Part shown: positions 35,138 through 44,422 of the stretch, one piece after another
Numbering within the stretch: the first letter of the stretch is position 1
Layout: each line of letters begins with the position of its first letter
Assembly: GCA_009780115.1 (NCBI GenBank)
Contig: WRAQ01000014.1
Span: 1-63,589, forward strand
Source: Lachnospiraceae bacterium
GTDB taxonomy: Bacteria; Bacillota; Clostridia; Lachnospirales; Lachnospiraceae
DNA length: 63,589 nt
Direction: 5' to 3'
Program-made: the position numbers and the translations under genes
The notes under the pieces: model-generated
Told to the model about the DNA's origin: nothing
What the model saw: the letters and a program-made list of their open reading frames with translations, nothing else
Databases searched by the model: none

Positions 35138-36685
35138 TTATTTCGCGTAATCAATCACGCGTGATTCTCTGATAACATTTACTTTGATCTGGCCAGGATA
35201 TTCAAGCTCTGCTTCAATCTGCTTGGATATATCTCTTGCTAATAAGATCATGTCGGCATCCGTTATTTGCTCCGGAACCACCATTACTCGAATCTCTCTA
35301 CCTGCCTGAATTGCAAAAGATTTGTCTACACCTTTGAAATTGTTTGTTATTTCTTCTAATTGTTTTAAGCGGTTAGTATAAGTATCCAGTGTTTCCCTTC
35401 TTGCCCCGGGACGTGCTGCTGATATCGTATCGGCAGCTTGTACAATACAAGCAAGCAAAGTTTGCGGCTCGGTATCACCATGATGAGATTCAACAGAATT
35501 GATAACTATGGCTGATTCCTTGTACTTGCGGCAAAGGTCTGAACCTAGTTGAATGTGTGAACCTTCCATTTCATGGTCTACTGCTTTACCGATATCATGA
35601 AGCAGTCCGGCCCGTTTGGCCATTCTGACATCAAGACCCATTTCAGCAGCAAGTAATCCTGACAACTGTGCTACTTCAATGGAATGTTTAAGCGCATTCT
35701 GTCCATAGCTGGTTCTGAATTTCATCTTTCCGAGCAACCTGACTAATTCGGGATGGATACCGTGAACACCTACCTCTAAAGTAGCCTGTTCACCTTCCTC
35801 TTTAATCATTACTTCTACTTCTTTTTGTGCCTTTTCGACCATTTCCTCGATTCGGGCAGGATGAATCCGGCCATCGATGATTAATTTCTCTAAGGCAATT
35901 CGCGCCACTTCCCGGCGAATCGGATCAAAGCCCGACAAAATAACGGCTTCCGGGGTATCGTCGATAATCAAGTCAATCCCTGTCATGGTCTCCAAAGTCC
36001 TGATATTCCGGCCTTCGCGACCAATAATCCGCCCTTTCATTTCATCATTTGGTAATGGCACGACGGATATTGTTGTCTCTGACACATGGTCTGCTGCACA
36101 TTTCTGTATTGCAGTAACAACATATTCCTTTGCTTTTTTGTCTGCTTCTTCTTTGGCCCTGCTTTCTAATTCCTTAACCAGCAATGCCGATTCATGTCTA
36201 ACTTCTTCTTCAACAATTTTCAACAAATATTCTTTTGCTTGTTCGGAGGTTAAGCCAGAGATTCGTTCTAGTTCCTGTAGGCGTTGTTCATTCAGCTTGG
36301 CAATCTCTTCACGTTGTTTCGCCATGTTTTCTTCACGGGAAGACAGACTTTGCTCTCTACGCTCAATCTGCTCTGCTTTTTTATCGATGTTTTCTTCTTT
36401 TTGCTGAATCCGGCGCTCAAATCTTTGAACTTCGGCGCGGCGTTCCTTGATTTCTTTGTCCAACTCACTTTTCGTTTTGATGGATTCTTCTTTTACTTCA
36501 AGTAACGATTCACGCTTTTTTGTTTCAGCCGTTTTCAGTGCTTCATCAATAATTTCCCGGGCTTTTTGCTCCGCATTGCCGATTTTCGATTCAGTTACCT
36601 TTTTGCGGTAATTGGTCGCTACAGCGGCACTAAGCGGAATGGCCACAACCAGAGTTGCTACCACTGCGATGATGACTTCTACCAT
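35138..36685 (-). CDS. rny: Ribonuclease Y
   Basis: Membrane-anchored endoribonuclease initiating mRNA decay. The protein of about 515 aa has an N-terminal TM segment (about 3-22), a long charged coiled coil (about 30-195), a KH domain with [18 protein letters not shown], and an HD domain with [20 protein letters not shown] 36685 lies 9 bp after AAGGAGG; TTG 36688 immediately before it is possible. It follows recX, a common arrangement in this group. Confidence 0.97.
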   Translation of the reverse strand: MVEVIIAVVATLVVAIPLSAAVATNYRKKVTESKIGNAEQKAREIIDEALKTAETKKRESLLEVKEESIKTKSELDKEIKERRAEVQRFERRIQQKEENIDKKAEQIERREQSLSSREENMAKQREEIAKLNEQRLQELERISGLTSEQAKEYLLKIVEEEVRHESALLVKELESRAKEEADKKAKEYVVTAIQKCAADHVSETTISVVPLPNDEMKGRIIGREGRNIRTLETMTGIDLIIDDTPEAVILSGFDPIRREVARIALEKLIIDGRIHPARIEEMVEKAQKEVEVMIKEEGEQATLEVGVHGIHPELVRLLGKMKFRTSYGQNALKHSIEVAQLSGLLAAEMGLDVRMAKRAGLLHDIGKAVDHEMEGSHIQLGSDLCRKYKESAIVINSVESHHGDTEPQTLLACIVQAADTISAARPGARRETLDTYTNRLKQLEEITNNFKGVDKSFAIQAGREIRVMVVPEQITDADMILLARDISKQIEAELEYPGQIKVNVIRESRVIDYAK

Positions 36686-36810
36686 CAAGGAGCACCTCCT
36701 TATTTAATTTCATTGTAAACCTATTTATTTAATATCTATTAATATAGAATAAATATAAACTGAGACCTATAGCTTGTCTACAACACTTCAATTCTATACG
36801 CAAAATAATG

Positions 36811-37425
36811 TTATGTCAATAGAAATTTCTTAATCGTCTCGGCCGAGAACCCTTTGCGGAACAAAAAGGCAAATAACCGTTGTTTTTCTTTCAAATCAGC
36901 AGTATCTTTGTTTAGTTTCTTTTTCTCAAGCAATTTCATAATCTGCCCGTTCTCTATATCTTCAAATTCTGCCCCGGCTATTTCCGTATAAATAACTCTG
37001 GAAAGTTCATTAGGGATACCTTTGTTAAATAAATCCTGGCACAACCGGTTCCGGCTTTTTTGGTTCAAATGATAATCAATATAATCCCGGGCATATTGAT
37101 TATCGTCAATATATTTGTACGATTTCAAATATTCGATTGTTTCATTAATAACATCTAAAGGGTACTCGCCCTTATCTAATTTCTCCCGTAACTGCTTTTC
37201 AGTATAGCGGCGATTTTTCAGTAAATGTAAGGTACGCATCTTTGCCCGTTTGGGTAAAACCTTTGTAATAATATTTTGATAAACTTCATTAGAAAGCTCA
37301 TTTCCAACGGCAACATCATAGAGACTTAATTCGCCTTTGTAAAGTACAAAGGCGAATTTTTCGTCTATATAGATACGATAACGTGATTTCGTATTAGGGA
37401 TTGTGGTAATATCGGTAATTGTCAT
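36811..37425 (-). CDS. recX: Regulatory protein RecX
   Basis: Modulator of RecA filament activity. The 204-aa product from ATG 37425 (MTITDITTIP) shows the three-helix RecX repeats, including LHLLKNRRYTEKQLREKL, YIDDNQYARDYIDYHLNQKSRNRLCQDLFNKG and a C-terminal KQRLFAFLFRKGFS. It starts 17 bp after recA and is probably co-transcribed with it. Confidence 0.93.
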   Translation of the reverse strand: MTITDITTIPNTKSRYRIYIDEKFAFVLYKGELSLYDVAVGNELSNEVYQNIITKVLPKRAKMRTLHLLKNRRYTEKQLREKLDKGEYPLDVINETIEYLKSYKYIDDNQYARDYIDYHLNQKSRNRLCQDLFNKGIPNELSRVIYTEIAGAEFEDIENGQIMKLLEKKKLNKDTADLKEKQRLFAFLFRKGFSAETIKKFLLT

Positions 37426-37441
37426 AGCTTTAATGTCCTGA

Positions 37442-38470
37442 TTATTTAGTTGAATTAGTTTTTTCCTCTTTCGTACCAATCAAGCCATAGTGAGTCCTGA
37501 CTTTTTTCTCAATTTCATCGCACAAGTCAGGATTATCCTTTAGAAATTGCTTGGCATTTTCACGCCCCTGGCCAATTTTGTTCTGTTCATAAGAGTACCA
37601 GGCGCCGCCTTTTGTGACAATATTGCAACCGGCAGCTAAGTCAAGGATATCACCGACTTTCGAGATTCCTTCACCGAAAACAATGTCAAACTCGGCTTCT
37701 TTAAAAGGAGGGGCGATTTTGTTCTTCACTACTTTTACACGGGTACGGTTGCCGACAACATCCCCGCTTTGTTTCAGGGCTTCAATCCGGCGCACATCCA
37801 AACGGACTGACGAATAAAACTTGAGGGCGCGCCCGCCGGTAGTTGTTTCGGGATTACCAAACATGACCCCTAATTTTTCTCGGAGCTGGTTAATAAAAAT
37901 AACCGTGCAATTCGATTTGGAGATAACCGCAGTTAACTTTCGCAAGGCCTGGGACATCAATCGGGCTTGCAGCCCCATGTGGGCATCACCCATATCACCA
38001 TCGATCTCCTGCCGGGGAACTAAAGCGGCGACCGAGTCAACAACAACAAGGTCAATCGCCCCCGAACGAACCATCGTCTCGGCGATTTCCAGCCCCTGTT
38101 CACCGGTGTCCGGCTGGGATATATAAAGATTGTCAACGTCTACCCCGATTTTCTGGGCATAAGCCGGGTCAAGGGCATGTTCGGCATCAATGAAACCGGC
38201 AATTCCCCCTTTTTTCTGAACTTCAGCTATCATATGTAATGTTACCGTTGTCTTACCGCTTGACTCCGGTCCATATATCTCAATAATCCGCCCCCGGGGA
38301 ATCCCCCCAAGGCCCAAGGCAAGGTCAAGGCTAAGTGACCCGGTCGGAAATGTTTCAACGTTCATTTGGGCCGCCGGGTCGCCAAGTTTCATCACGGCAC
38401 CTTTGCCGAACTGCTTTTCTATCTGGCCAATGGCCGCCTCAAGGGCTTTTAGTTTTTCTTCTCTTTCCAT
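37442..38470 (-). CDS. recA: Recombinase RecA
   Basis: DNA strand exchange and SOS co-protease. The 342-aa protein has Walker [10 protein letters not shown], the [11 protein letters not shown] segment, the Walker [13 protein letters not shown] and the [23 protein letters not shown]2 region. ATG 38470 follows AAAGGAA. It has a strong promoter with SOS boxes upstream. Confidence 0.99.
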   Translation of the reverse strand: MEREEKLKALEAAIGQIEKQFGKGAVMKLGDPAAQMNVETFPTGSLSLDLALGLGGIPRGRIIEIYGPESSGKTTVTLHMIAEVQKKGGIAGFIDAEHALDPAYAQKIGVDVDNLYISQPDTGEQGLEIAETMVRSGAIDLVVVDSVAALVPRQEIDGDMGDAHMGLQARLMSQALRKLTAVISKSNCTVIFINQLREKLGVMFGNPETTTGGRALKFYSSVRLDVRRIEALKQSGDVVGNRTRVKVVKNKIAPPFKEAEFDIVFGEGISKVGDILDLAAGCNIVTKGGAWYSYEQNKIGQGRENAKQFLKDNPDLCDEIEKKVRTHYGLIGTKEEKTNSTK

Positions 38471-38489
38471 TTAGTATTCCTTTCGATAT

Positions 38490-38526
38490 GAACGTTTGTT
38501 CTATTTTAATATAAAACAAACGTTCG
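38490..38526 (-). promoter_or_regulatory. LexA (SOS) boxes of recA
   Basis: Two boxes on the pattern GAAC-4-GTTC: GAACGTTTGTTC at 38490-38501 (exact) and, on the minus strand, CGAACGTTTGTTT at 38526-38514 (one mismatch). The second lies in the promoter spacer, so LexA would block RNA polymerase. The Firmicutes consensus is CGAAC-4-GTTCG. Confidence 0.85.
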
Positions 38527-38536
38527 ACTTTGTCAA
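38508..38536 (-). promoter_or_regulatory. recA promoter
   Basis: Minus-strand TTGACA (38536-38531), 17-bp spacer containing an SOS box, TATATT (38513-38508). Confidence 0.85.
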
Positions 38537-38621
38537 CATTTATTTTTACATTTTTTTCCTGGCAAATTATTAACCAATTTTTTGGGTTTTTCCTAATTCA
38601 AAATGGGATATTTAAAAGAAT

Positions 38622-38665
38622 CTAAACTAATATAGGTGCTATCAGCTTCACCTATTTTAGTTTAG
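38622..38665 (-). terminator. Probable terminator of the opp operon
   Basis: Long hairpin: CTAAACTAA..TAGGTG pairs with CACCTA..TTAGTTTAG, 16-17 bp of stem with one internal mismatch. On the minus strand it is followed by ATTCTTTTAAAT. It lies between the small membrane protein gene and recA. Confidence 0.65.
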
Positions 38666-38699
38666 CATAAGTGATTAGTAAGTGCAAGTAATTAGTAGT

Positions 38700-38900
38700 T
38701 TAAACACCTAAAAATAAGAAAAGAAGGCCATAAATAACTACCATTACGACAATCAAAACCGGAAGAAAAGTAATAACTGCCGCGATAACCATTGCAAGAA
38801 AATCCCCCTTTTCCAGCTCAATTTCTTCATGATACTTGTCAAGTTCTTCGGGGGATTTATTCTTGGGTAAATTTTTTTTAAAGCGTTCGGGAAAATACAT
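38700..38900 (-). CDS. Small single-pass membrane protein of unknown function
   Basis: 66 aa from ATG 38900 (MYFPERFKKN), preceded by AGAGGT. A charged N-terminal half is followed by one strong hydrophobic segment (about residues 36-63). I do not recognise the family. The open frame upstream runs into the family A half-element, so a longer start is unlikely. It is last after oppF, separated by that half-element, and may belong to the opp transcript. Confidence 0.6.
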   Translation of the reverse strand: MYFPERFKKNLPKNKSPEELDKYHEEIELEKGDFLAMVIAAVITFLPVLIVVMVVIYGLLFLFLGV

Positions 38901-38917
38901 ATGACCTCTTACAAACC

Positions 38918-38960
38918 GTAAGCCAGACAATAAACTCTCTCCGGCGCTGCGGTCTAATTG
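38918..38960. repeat. Family A half-element, copy A7 (left arm only)
   Basis: GTAAGCCAGACAATAAAC followed by CTCTCCGGCGCTGCGGTC corresponds to the left arm of family A. No matching right arm follows; the sequence runs directly into the 3' end of oppF at 38990. Confidence 0.75.
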
Positions 38961-38989
38961 AACTTTCATTAATATTGCGGCTAATTAGC

Positions 38990-40441
38990 TCATTCTTTCA
39001 TAACTGGATAATGACACGCAACCCAATGATGCGGCCGAAGCTCACGCCATTCGGGAATTTCAGTTTTGCAATTATCGGCAGCATAACGGCAACGGGTATG
39101 GAATTTGCATCCCGGCGGCGGATTTACCGGGCTGGGAATGTCACCTTCAATAACTTGCAATTCCTTTTTGGATGCTTCTTCGGTCGTTGGGATTGCTTCT
39201 AGTAAAACGTTTGTATATGGATGCATCGGTTCGGCGAAAATCCGATCCGAATCGGCAAGTTCAATAATATTGCCAAGGTACATAACGGCAACCCGGTCGC
39301 TGATAAATTTAACTGCACTAAGGTCATGGGAAATAAAGAGATATGTCAATTTTTGGCTATCTTTTAAATCCATCAATAGGTTAATAATCTGTGATTGAAT
39401 CGAAACATCAAGGGCGGAAACTGCCTCATCACAAACAACGAATTTCGGTTGCAGGGCAAGGGCCCGGGCAATACCTATCCTTTGGCGCTGGCCGCCGGAA
39501 AATTGATGAGGGTAACGGTGTAAGAAATAATTTTGCAGGCCGCATTTTTCCATCACACTAATCGTATATTCTTCAAGCTGGCGGGTGCCGCGGGCATACA
39601 TTTTGTGAGTAACTAAAGCCTCGCTAATAAGCTGTCCCACCGAAAAGCGCGGATTAAGCGAAGAATATGGGTCCTGGAAAACAATTTGGAGTTCCCTGCG
39701 CAAACGCCGCATTTCTTCATTTGTCAAACGGCCTAAATCGACCGAAATATCGCGGGCGGCCTCAAGGAGATCGTAACCGTCTTTATTAACACAGGCAGCA
39801 CGTTGAGCCGCGAGGGTTTCATTAGTAGAATCAAGCCGGTTTTTATGTTTTTCAAGCTCGATTTTCCGGGAAGCAATTTTATCATCAATCCGCTTCTGCC
39901 GTCTCTTTTCAACTATTGAAAGGTTTTTGCTTTCAAGATATGAAATACGTTTTAAATCAAGAAGGTTTACTTCTTTCTGGCATAAATAAACACTCTTAAC
40001 CGCAGCTAAACTCTCATCCATCGTTTTTGCAACTTCTGAAAGGTTATCATGAAGTAAAAGCGCCCCGGAAAGTTTGACTATTTCGCGAAAATTCTTAAGG
40101 ATTTCATCAGCAGTGCCTTTAACTGCGGTGATTTTTGCCGCATCTTTAAATGAATAAGCCGGGGCATAATCATTCAAGGTGACACCGCGGTAATGAAGCG
40201 AACCGGCAGTCTGTTCATATAATTGCAGGATGACCCGGCCGAGGGTTGATTTACCGCAGCCGCTTTCACCAACAAGACCAAAGGTTTCACCTTCATAAAT
40301 ATCAATTGTCACCCCATCAACAGCTTTAACCACCGGGCGCTCTTTTTGAAAAAAGCTAGTCTTTTTCAGCGGGAAGTGCATTTTAACATTATCAAGACTT
40401 AAAAGGACATTTTGGACATTGGAAACGTTTTGTTCAGCCAT
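38990..40441 (-). CDS. oppF: Oligopeptide ABC transporter ATPase, OppF-type, with a coiled-coil insertion
   Basis: ATPase subunit of a peptide importer. From ATG 40441 ([10 protein letters not shown]) the 483-aa protein has Walker A GESGCGKST near residues 58-66, Q-loop VFQDPYSSLNPR near 254-265, signature FSGGQRQRIGIARAL and the C-terminal oligo/dipeptide-type domain with CKFHTRCRYAA. Between Walker A and the Q-loop there are about 145 extra residues (about 92-238), rich in Lys, Glu and Leu and predicted by eye to be helical. Typical OppF is about 310-340 aa. ATG overlaps oppD by 8 bp. Confidence 0.93.
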   Translation of the reverse strand: MAEQNVSNVQNVLLSLDNVKMHFPLKKTSFFQKERPVVKAVDGVTIDIYEGETFGLVGESGCGKSTLGRVILQLYEQTAGSLHYRGVTLNDYAPAYSFKDAAKITAVKGTADEILKNFREIVKLSGALLLHDNLSEVAKTMDESLAAVKSVYLCQKEVNLLDLKRISYLESKNLSIVEKRRQKRIDDKIASRKIELEKHKNRLDSTNETLAAQRAACVNKDGYDLLEAARDISVDLGRLTNEEMRRLRRELQIVFQDPYSSLNPRFSVGQLISEALVTHKMYARGTRQLEEYTISVMEKCGLQNYFLHRYPHQFSGGQRQRIGIARALALQPKFVVCDEAVSALDVSIQSQIINLLMDLKDSQKLTYLFISHDLSAVKFISDRVAVMYLGNIIELADSDRIFAEPMHPYTNVLLEAIPTTEEASKKELQVIEGDIPSPVNPPPGCKFHTRCRYAADNCKTEIPEWRELRPHHWVACHYPVMKE

Positions 40442-41423
40442 TTCTGCGCACCTCCTTTTTAGGATAGAAGCAACGGACACTTTGTACATCGCTAATTTTT
40501 GTCATTTCCGGCATTTCATTTTCACATTTTTCTTTGCAGTACCGGCAACGCGGGGCAAAACGACAGCCTTTCGGCAAATCAAGCGGATGCGGGACCGCAC
40601 CGGGAATTGCATCCAGCCGTTCTTTTTTCTCACCGGTTAAGTGCGGAATCGATGTAAGCAAAGCTTCCGTATAGGGGTGTGAATGTTCGGTTTTTTTGAA
40701 AATATAGTCAACCGGCGCAATTTCTACAACCTGGCCGCAATACATAACTGCAACTTCATCAGCCATCTGATTAATAACACCTAAATCGTGGGTGATAAAC
40801 ATAATCGAAGTTTTGAGTTCTTTTTTTAAATCGTTCATTAACCGCAGGATTTGAGCCTGGATTGTCACATCCAGTGCGGTGGTCGGTTCGTCGGCAATCA
40901 AAAGCTTAGGATTGCAAGCAAGAGCCATTGCAATCATTACCCGCTGGCGCATTCCGCCAGACAATTGATGAGGATATTGATTTACCAATTGTTCGGCATT
41001 TGGTATTTTTACCGCCTCAAGCATTTTAATTGCACTTTCATGAGCCTTTTTCTTCGACATTCCTTGATGGAGCATAAAAACTTCACCAATTTGCCGCCCG
41101 ATAGTGAAAACCGGATTAAGCGAAGTCATCGGCTCCTGAAAAATCATTGATATCTTGTTGCCGCGAATCTCATACATCTCTTTCGCACTAAGGTCACTGA
41201 TTTTTTCATTTTCAAAATATATTTCACCATCATGAATCCGTTGGTTTTTTTCAAAAAGTTTAAGTACGGCCATTGCCGTTTGGCTTTTTCCGCTTCCGGA
41301 TTCACCTACAATACCTAGGGTTTTGCCCTCTTCAATTCCCAATGAAACACCATCAACCGCCCTAATCAGGCCGCGTTTGGTTTCAAAATAAGAATGGAGG
41401 TTGATTATTTCAAGCATTCTCAT
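40434..41423 (-). CDS. oppD: Oligopeptide ABC transporter ATPase, OppD-type
   Basis: Second ATPase of the importer. Motifs are [13 protein letters not shown] (Walker A), [33 protein letters not shown] (signature), [12 protein letters not shown] (Walker B) and a C-terminal [14 protein letters not shown] that may bind a metal or cluster. ATG 41423 ([10 protein letters not shown]) lies about 9 bp after GAGG; an earlier ATG at 41444 would overlap oppC by 11 bp. Length about 329 aa, normal for OppD. Confidence 0.94.
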   Translation of the reverse strand: MRMLEIINLHSYFETKRGLIRAVDGVSLGIEEGKTLGIVGESGSGKSQTAMAVLKLFEKNQRIHDGEIYFENEKISDLSAKEMYEIRGNKISMIFQEPMTSLNPVFTIGRQIGEVFMLHQGMSKKKAHESAIKMLEAVKIPNAEQLVNQYPHQLSGGMRQRVMIAMALACNPKLLIADEPTTALDVTIQAQILRLMNDLKKELKTSIMFITHDLGVINQMADEVAVMYCGQVVEIAPVDYIFKKTEHSHPYTEALLTSIPHLTGEKKERLDAIPGAVPHPLDLPKGCRFAPRCRYCKEKCENEMPEMTKISDVQSVRCFYPKKEVRRNG

Positions 41424-41433
41424 ATTTTCATCC

Positions 41434-43317
41434 TCATCGTTCATTTGCTTTCGGGTCCATCGCCTCACGGAGCGCATCGCCGATTAAGTTAATTGATAAT
41501 GCCGCGGCAACAACGAACAAGGCCGGGATAACCCACCGCCACCAGAAAAATTGGATTACTACTGACTCCTGGGCGCTGGTGAGCATATTACCCCAGGACG
41601 GTGTCGGCTCCTGAACCCCAAAACCTAAGTATGAAAGAATCGATTCCATCAATAATCCCGTCGCATATATTATAGTAATATTAACTACAATCAGATTAAA
41701 AACGTTCGGTAGGATATGTTTAAACATAATCCCCCTTTGCTTGATTCCAAGTGCTTTGGCAGCGGTAACAAAGTCTTTTTCCCGCTCAAGCAAAAGTTGG
41801 GCCCTGATTAGGCGGGCCAGCGGCATCCAGCTAAGCAGCCCGATTATAACCATCATCAAATACATCTTATTTTGCGGGCTCATATCATGTCCAATTGCAA
41901 AAGATAAAGTCACAGCAATTGGAAGAAAAGGAAGAGATTCAAAAACATCGGTTAACCGCATTAAAACATGATCAATCCATCCGCCGAAAAAGCCGCTGGT
42001 TAAACCAACAAGAATTGCGGTCGTAATTGCAATAATAACCACAATCGCCCCAACTCGAAGAGAAATTAATCCGCCGTGCATTACCCGGGAAAAGATATCG
42101 CGGCCAAACTGGTCACTGCCCCAAATATATCCTTTGTTTCCCCAGGCACCGACGATTTTTCCATCGTCATTAAGGCCATAAAACTGAAAGAAATCACTTT
42201 CAACTCTGGTAAAACCTGCTGTATTTTCCGGCAGTTTTAATTGATTAAGCTCATTCGCACCCCAAACGAAAACATCACCATCTTCATCTATTGCAACAAA
42301 GTTCTTGTACCCCGATGCAATATGAACAACTCTTTCGTTATTTAATCCTTCCGGCAAACGGTTAAGGCCGTTTTCGGAACTGCCCCAGATATGAAGTTTT
42401 CCTTCATCATCAAGGACTAAAACATTGCGGTTGGTTGAAACAGCTTTTACCGCCCGGGCCGAGCCATCGGTCAGGGCAACCGGGACACGGTCATAAAACT
42501 CTGTTCCGCGCATTCCGATTATTTCTACTGTGCCATCGTCCAAAATCAACGCCATATTGTCTTCACTTGCGGCAAAATCAACTATCCGGTAATCAAGCGC
42601 CAGCGGAATAAGGAAATTATTCCGTGCCTGCATACTACCCCAGACATAGAGACAATTATTGTCACCAAGAACAGCCGTCCACTGTGTCCCGGCAGTCATC
42701 TTCACAATTTTGACATTCAAAAAATCAAAAACCATCTGAACTTGATCCGGCACTGTTGTCTGGTCGTTGCCATAGTGTCCCCAGCCATAAAAATTACCCT
42801 CATCATCCAAGCAGATTACAAACCGGCTCCCAGCCTCAATATCAACAATATTGGCATCCTGAATTTCTTTTGGTATTTCCAAAATCAAATCCGATACCCC
42901 GCGCATATAACGGTTACATTCGGTTCCCCAGACAGTCAGGTTGCCATCGTTGGTTAAAGCGACACTAAATGAAACACCGGAAACAATTTTGACAATTTCT
43001 TTGTCCTCAAGTTCCGCCGGATAATCCAAATAATTGGTGCTTGGGCGCAAGCTTGAATTTGTCAACTCAATATATGTCGGAGTAAAAGGAAATATCCGTG
43101 AGCCGACAAAGCAAAATAAGAAAACGCTCATAAAACCAACAAAGCCAATAATTGCAAGTTTATTATGAATTAAATTAAGAAAAATAATTTTTCCCGGGGT
43201 ACGAAGCATTTCTTCTTCGAAAAGGTTCTCTTCAGACCGCTTGAAGCTAAAGAGGCGTTTAAATATTGAAACGAAAGATGTTCTGACTTTTTTTGCAGTA
43301 TTGTTTTTTTTGCTCAT
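41434..43317 (-). CDS. oppC: Oligopeptide ABC transporter permease, OppC/DppC-type, with an inserted RCC1-like propeller
   Basis: Membrane permease subunit. TM1 is at about residues 54-73. The C-terminal part (about 393-627) is a normal DppC-type core: GSDQFGRDIFSRV, five more TM segments, and the EAA-like loop FVTAAKALGIKQRGIMFKHILPN. Between them (about 105-395, nucleotides about 42133-43005) lies an insertion of about 290 residues with seven units of the RCC1 type, each beginning IV-x-I-x-x-G and ending DDGxxxxWG. Since TM1 precedes it, it should be on the outside of the membrane. A standard DppC is about 300 aa, so the total of 627 aa is exceptional. The reading frame is continuous and base usage is like that of its neighbours. 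Confidence 0.93.
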   Translation of the reverse strand: MSKKNNTAKKVRTSFVSIFKRLFSFKRSEENLFEEEMLRTPGKIIFLNLIHNKLAIIGFVGFMSVFLFCFVGSRIFPFTPTYIELTNSSLRPSTNYLDYPAELEDKEIVKIVSGVSFSVALTNDGNLTVWGTECNRYMRGVSDLILEIPKEIQDANIVDIEAGSRFVICLDDEGNFYGWGHYGNDQTTVPDQVQMVFDFLNVKIVKMTAGTQWTAVLGDNNCLYVWGSMQARNNFLIPLALDYRIVDFAASEDNMALILDDGTVEIIGMRGTEFYDRVPVALTDGSARAVKAVSTNRNVLVLDDEGKLHIWGSSENGLNRLPEGLNNERVVHIASGYKNFVAIDEDGDVFVWGANELNQLKLPENTAGFTRVESDFFQFYGLNDDGKIVGAWGNKGYIWGSDQFGRDIFSRVMHGGLISLRVGAIVVIIAITTAILVGLTSGFFGGWIDHVLMRLTDVFESLPFLPIAVTLSFAIGHDMSPQNKMYLMMVIIGLLSWMPLARLIRAQLLLEREKDFVTAAKALGIKQRGIMFKHILPNVFNLIVVNITIIYATGLLMESILSYLGFGVQEPTPSWGNMLTSAQESVVIQFFWWRWVIPALFVVAAALSINLIGDALREAMDPKANER

Positions 43318-43333
43318 TTTTTCTTCCCGCCTC

Positions 43334-44311
43334 CTATTTCAATTTAATCCGCGGGTCAACTAACCCGTAGATGATATCAGCAAGCAAAACCGCGATTACA
43401 TTCACAAATGCAAAGATAAGGTTCATCGAAATAATCGTCATCGTATCGCGGCTATTCACTGCCTTTAGTAGTAACAGGCCCATCCCGTTATATTGAAAGA
43501 CCGATTCGGTAACAACCGAACCAATAAGAAGCGCAAAAATCGTAACCACAATAACCGTCGAAATCGGAATCAAGGCATTACGGAAAGCATGGGAATAAAT
43601 AACAACTTTTTCGCTTAAGCCCTTAGAACGGGCGGTTCGTATGTAATCCTGCGACAGGGCATCAATCATTGCGTTACGGACATAACGCATCGCCCCGGCC
43701 AGGCTGATAATCGTAAGGGTTACTACCGGAAGGGCCAGATGGCGTATCCATGATGATATCAAAGGCCAGCCTTCGCCCAACATCGCCCGGTTCGGCATCC
43801 CGCCCAGCGGAACCCATCTTAAATGAACCCCAAAAATGAAAATCAAGCTTAGGCCAAGGAAAAAGGACGGAATGGAATAGGTAACAATCGAAAAAACCTG
43901 CATTGAGTTGTCAAACATGGAATTGCGCTTTATTGCCATTTTGATACCAATCAGCAGAGCAATTGAAAGATAGAATATATTTACAAAAACATTCAATAAT
44001 ATCGTATTACGTAAAGGCTCGCCAATCACGTCAATGACAGGCCGGTTAAACATCGTTGAATAACCTAAGTCACGATTAATGACGATATTCGAAACCCAGC
44101 GAAAATATTGTTCAATCCAAGATTTGTCATGACCAAGCCGCCGTGCCATATTATCGTAAGCGGTTTGATAAACTTCGGGCCGCATATTGGTCGGAAGCAT
44201 TGCCCGGATCGGGTCACCAGGCATCAGCTTAGATATCTGAAATAGAATTAATGAAATTACAATCACAACCGGGATAAGAATAATTATCCGCTTAATTATG
44301 TATCTTAACAT
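43334..44311 (-). CDS. oppB: Oligopeptide ABC transporter permease, OppB/DppB-type
   Basis: 325-aa permease with N-terminal TM (about 9-28), the family stretch LMPGDPIRAMLP, five further TM segments and the EAA loop YIRTARSKGLSEKVVIYSHAFRNALIP (broken here only in description). It ends ADIIYGLVDPRIKLK, typical of DppB. It follows oppA and precedes oppC. Confidence 0.95.
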   Translation of the reverse strand: MLRYIIKRIIILIPVVIVISLILFQISKLMPGDPIRAMLPTNMRPEVYQTAYDNMARRLGHDKSWIEQYFRWVSNIVINRDLGYSTMFNRPVIDVIGEPLRNTILLNVFVNIFYLSIALLIGIKMAIKRNSMFDNSMQVFSIVTYSIPSFFLGLSLIFIFGVHLRWVPLGGMPNRAMLGEGWPLISSWIRHLALPVVTLTIISLAGAMRYVRNAMIDALSQDYIRTARSKGLSEKVVIYSHAFRNALIPISTVIVVTIFALLIGSVVTESVFQYNGMGLLLLKAVNSRDTMTIISMNLIFAFVNVIAVLLADIIYGLVDPRIKLK

Positions 44312-44422
44312 TGGTATCTCTCCATCCGCAAAATTCGAGTTTTATTAAGTTTGTTTCCTCAATTCCATAAAGCGGAAAACGGGGGACGGGTTAACCGCCC
44401 CCCGAATCCGGTAAAAATTTAA

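Noticed and set aside
40434-41477. Upstream start of OppD at 41477
   Set aside because: It would overlap oppC by 44 bp and adds residues not seen in OppD proteins; a GAGG-supported ATG exists at 41423.
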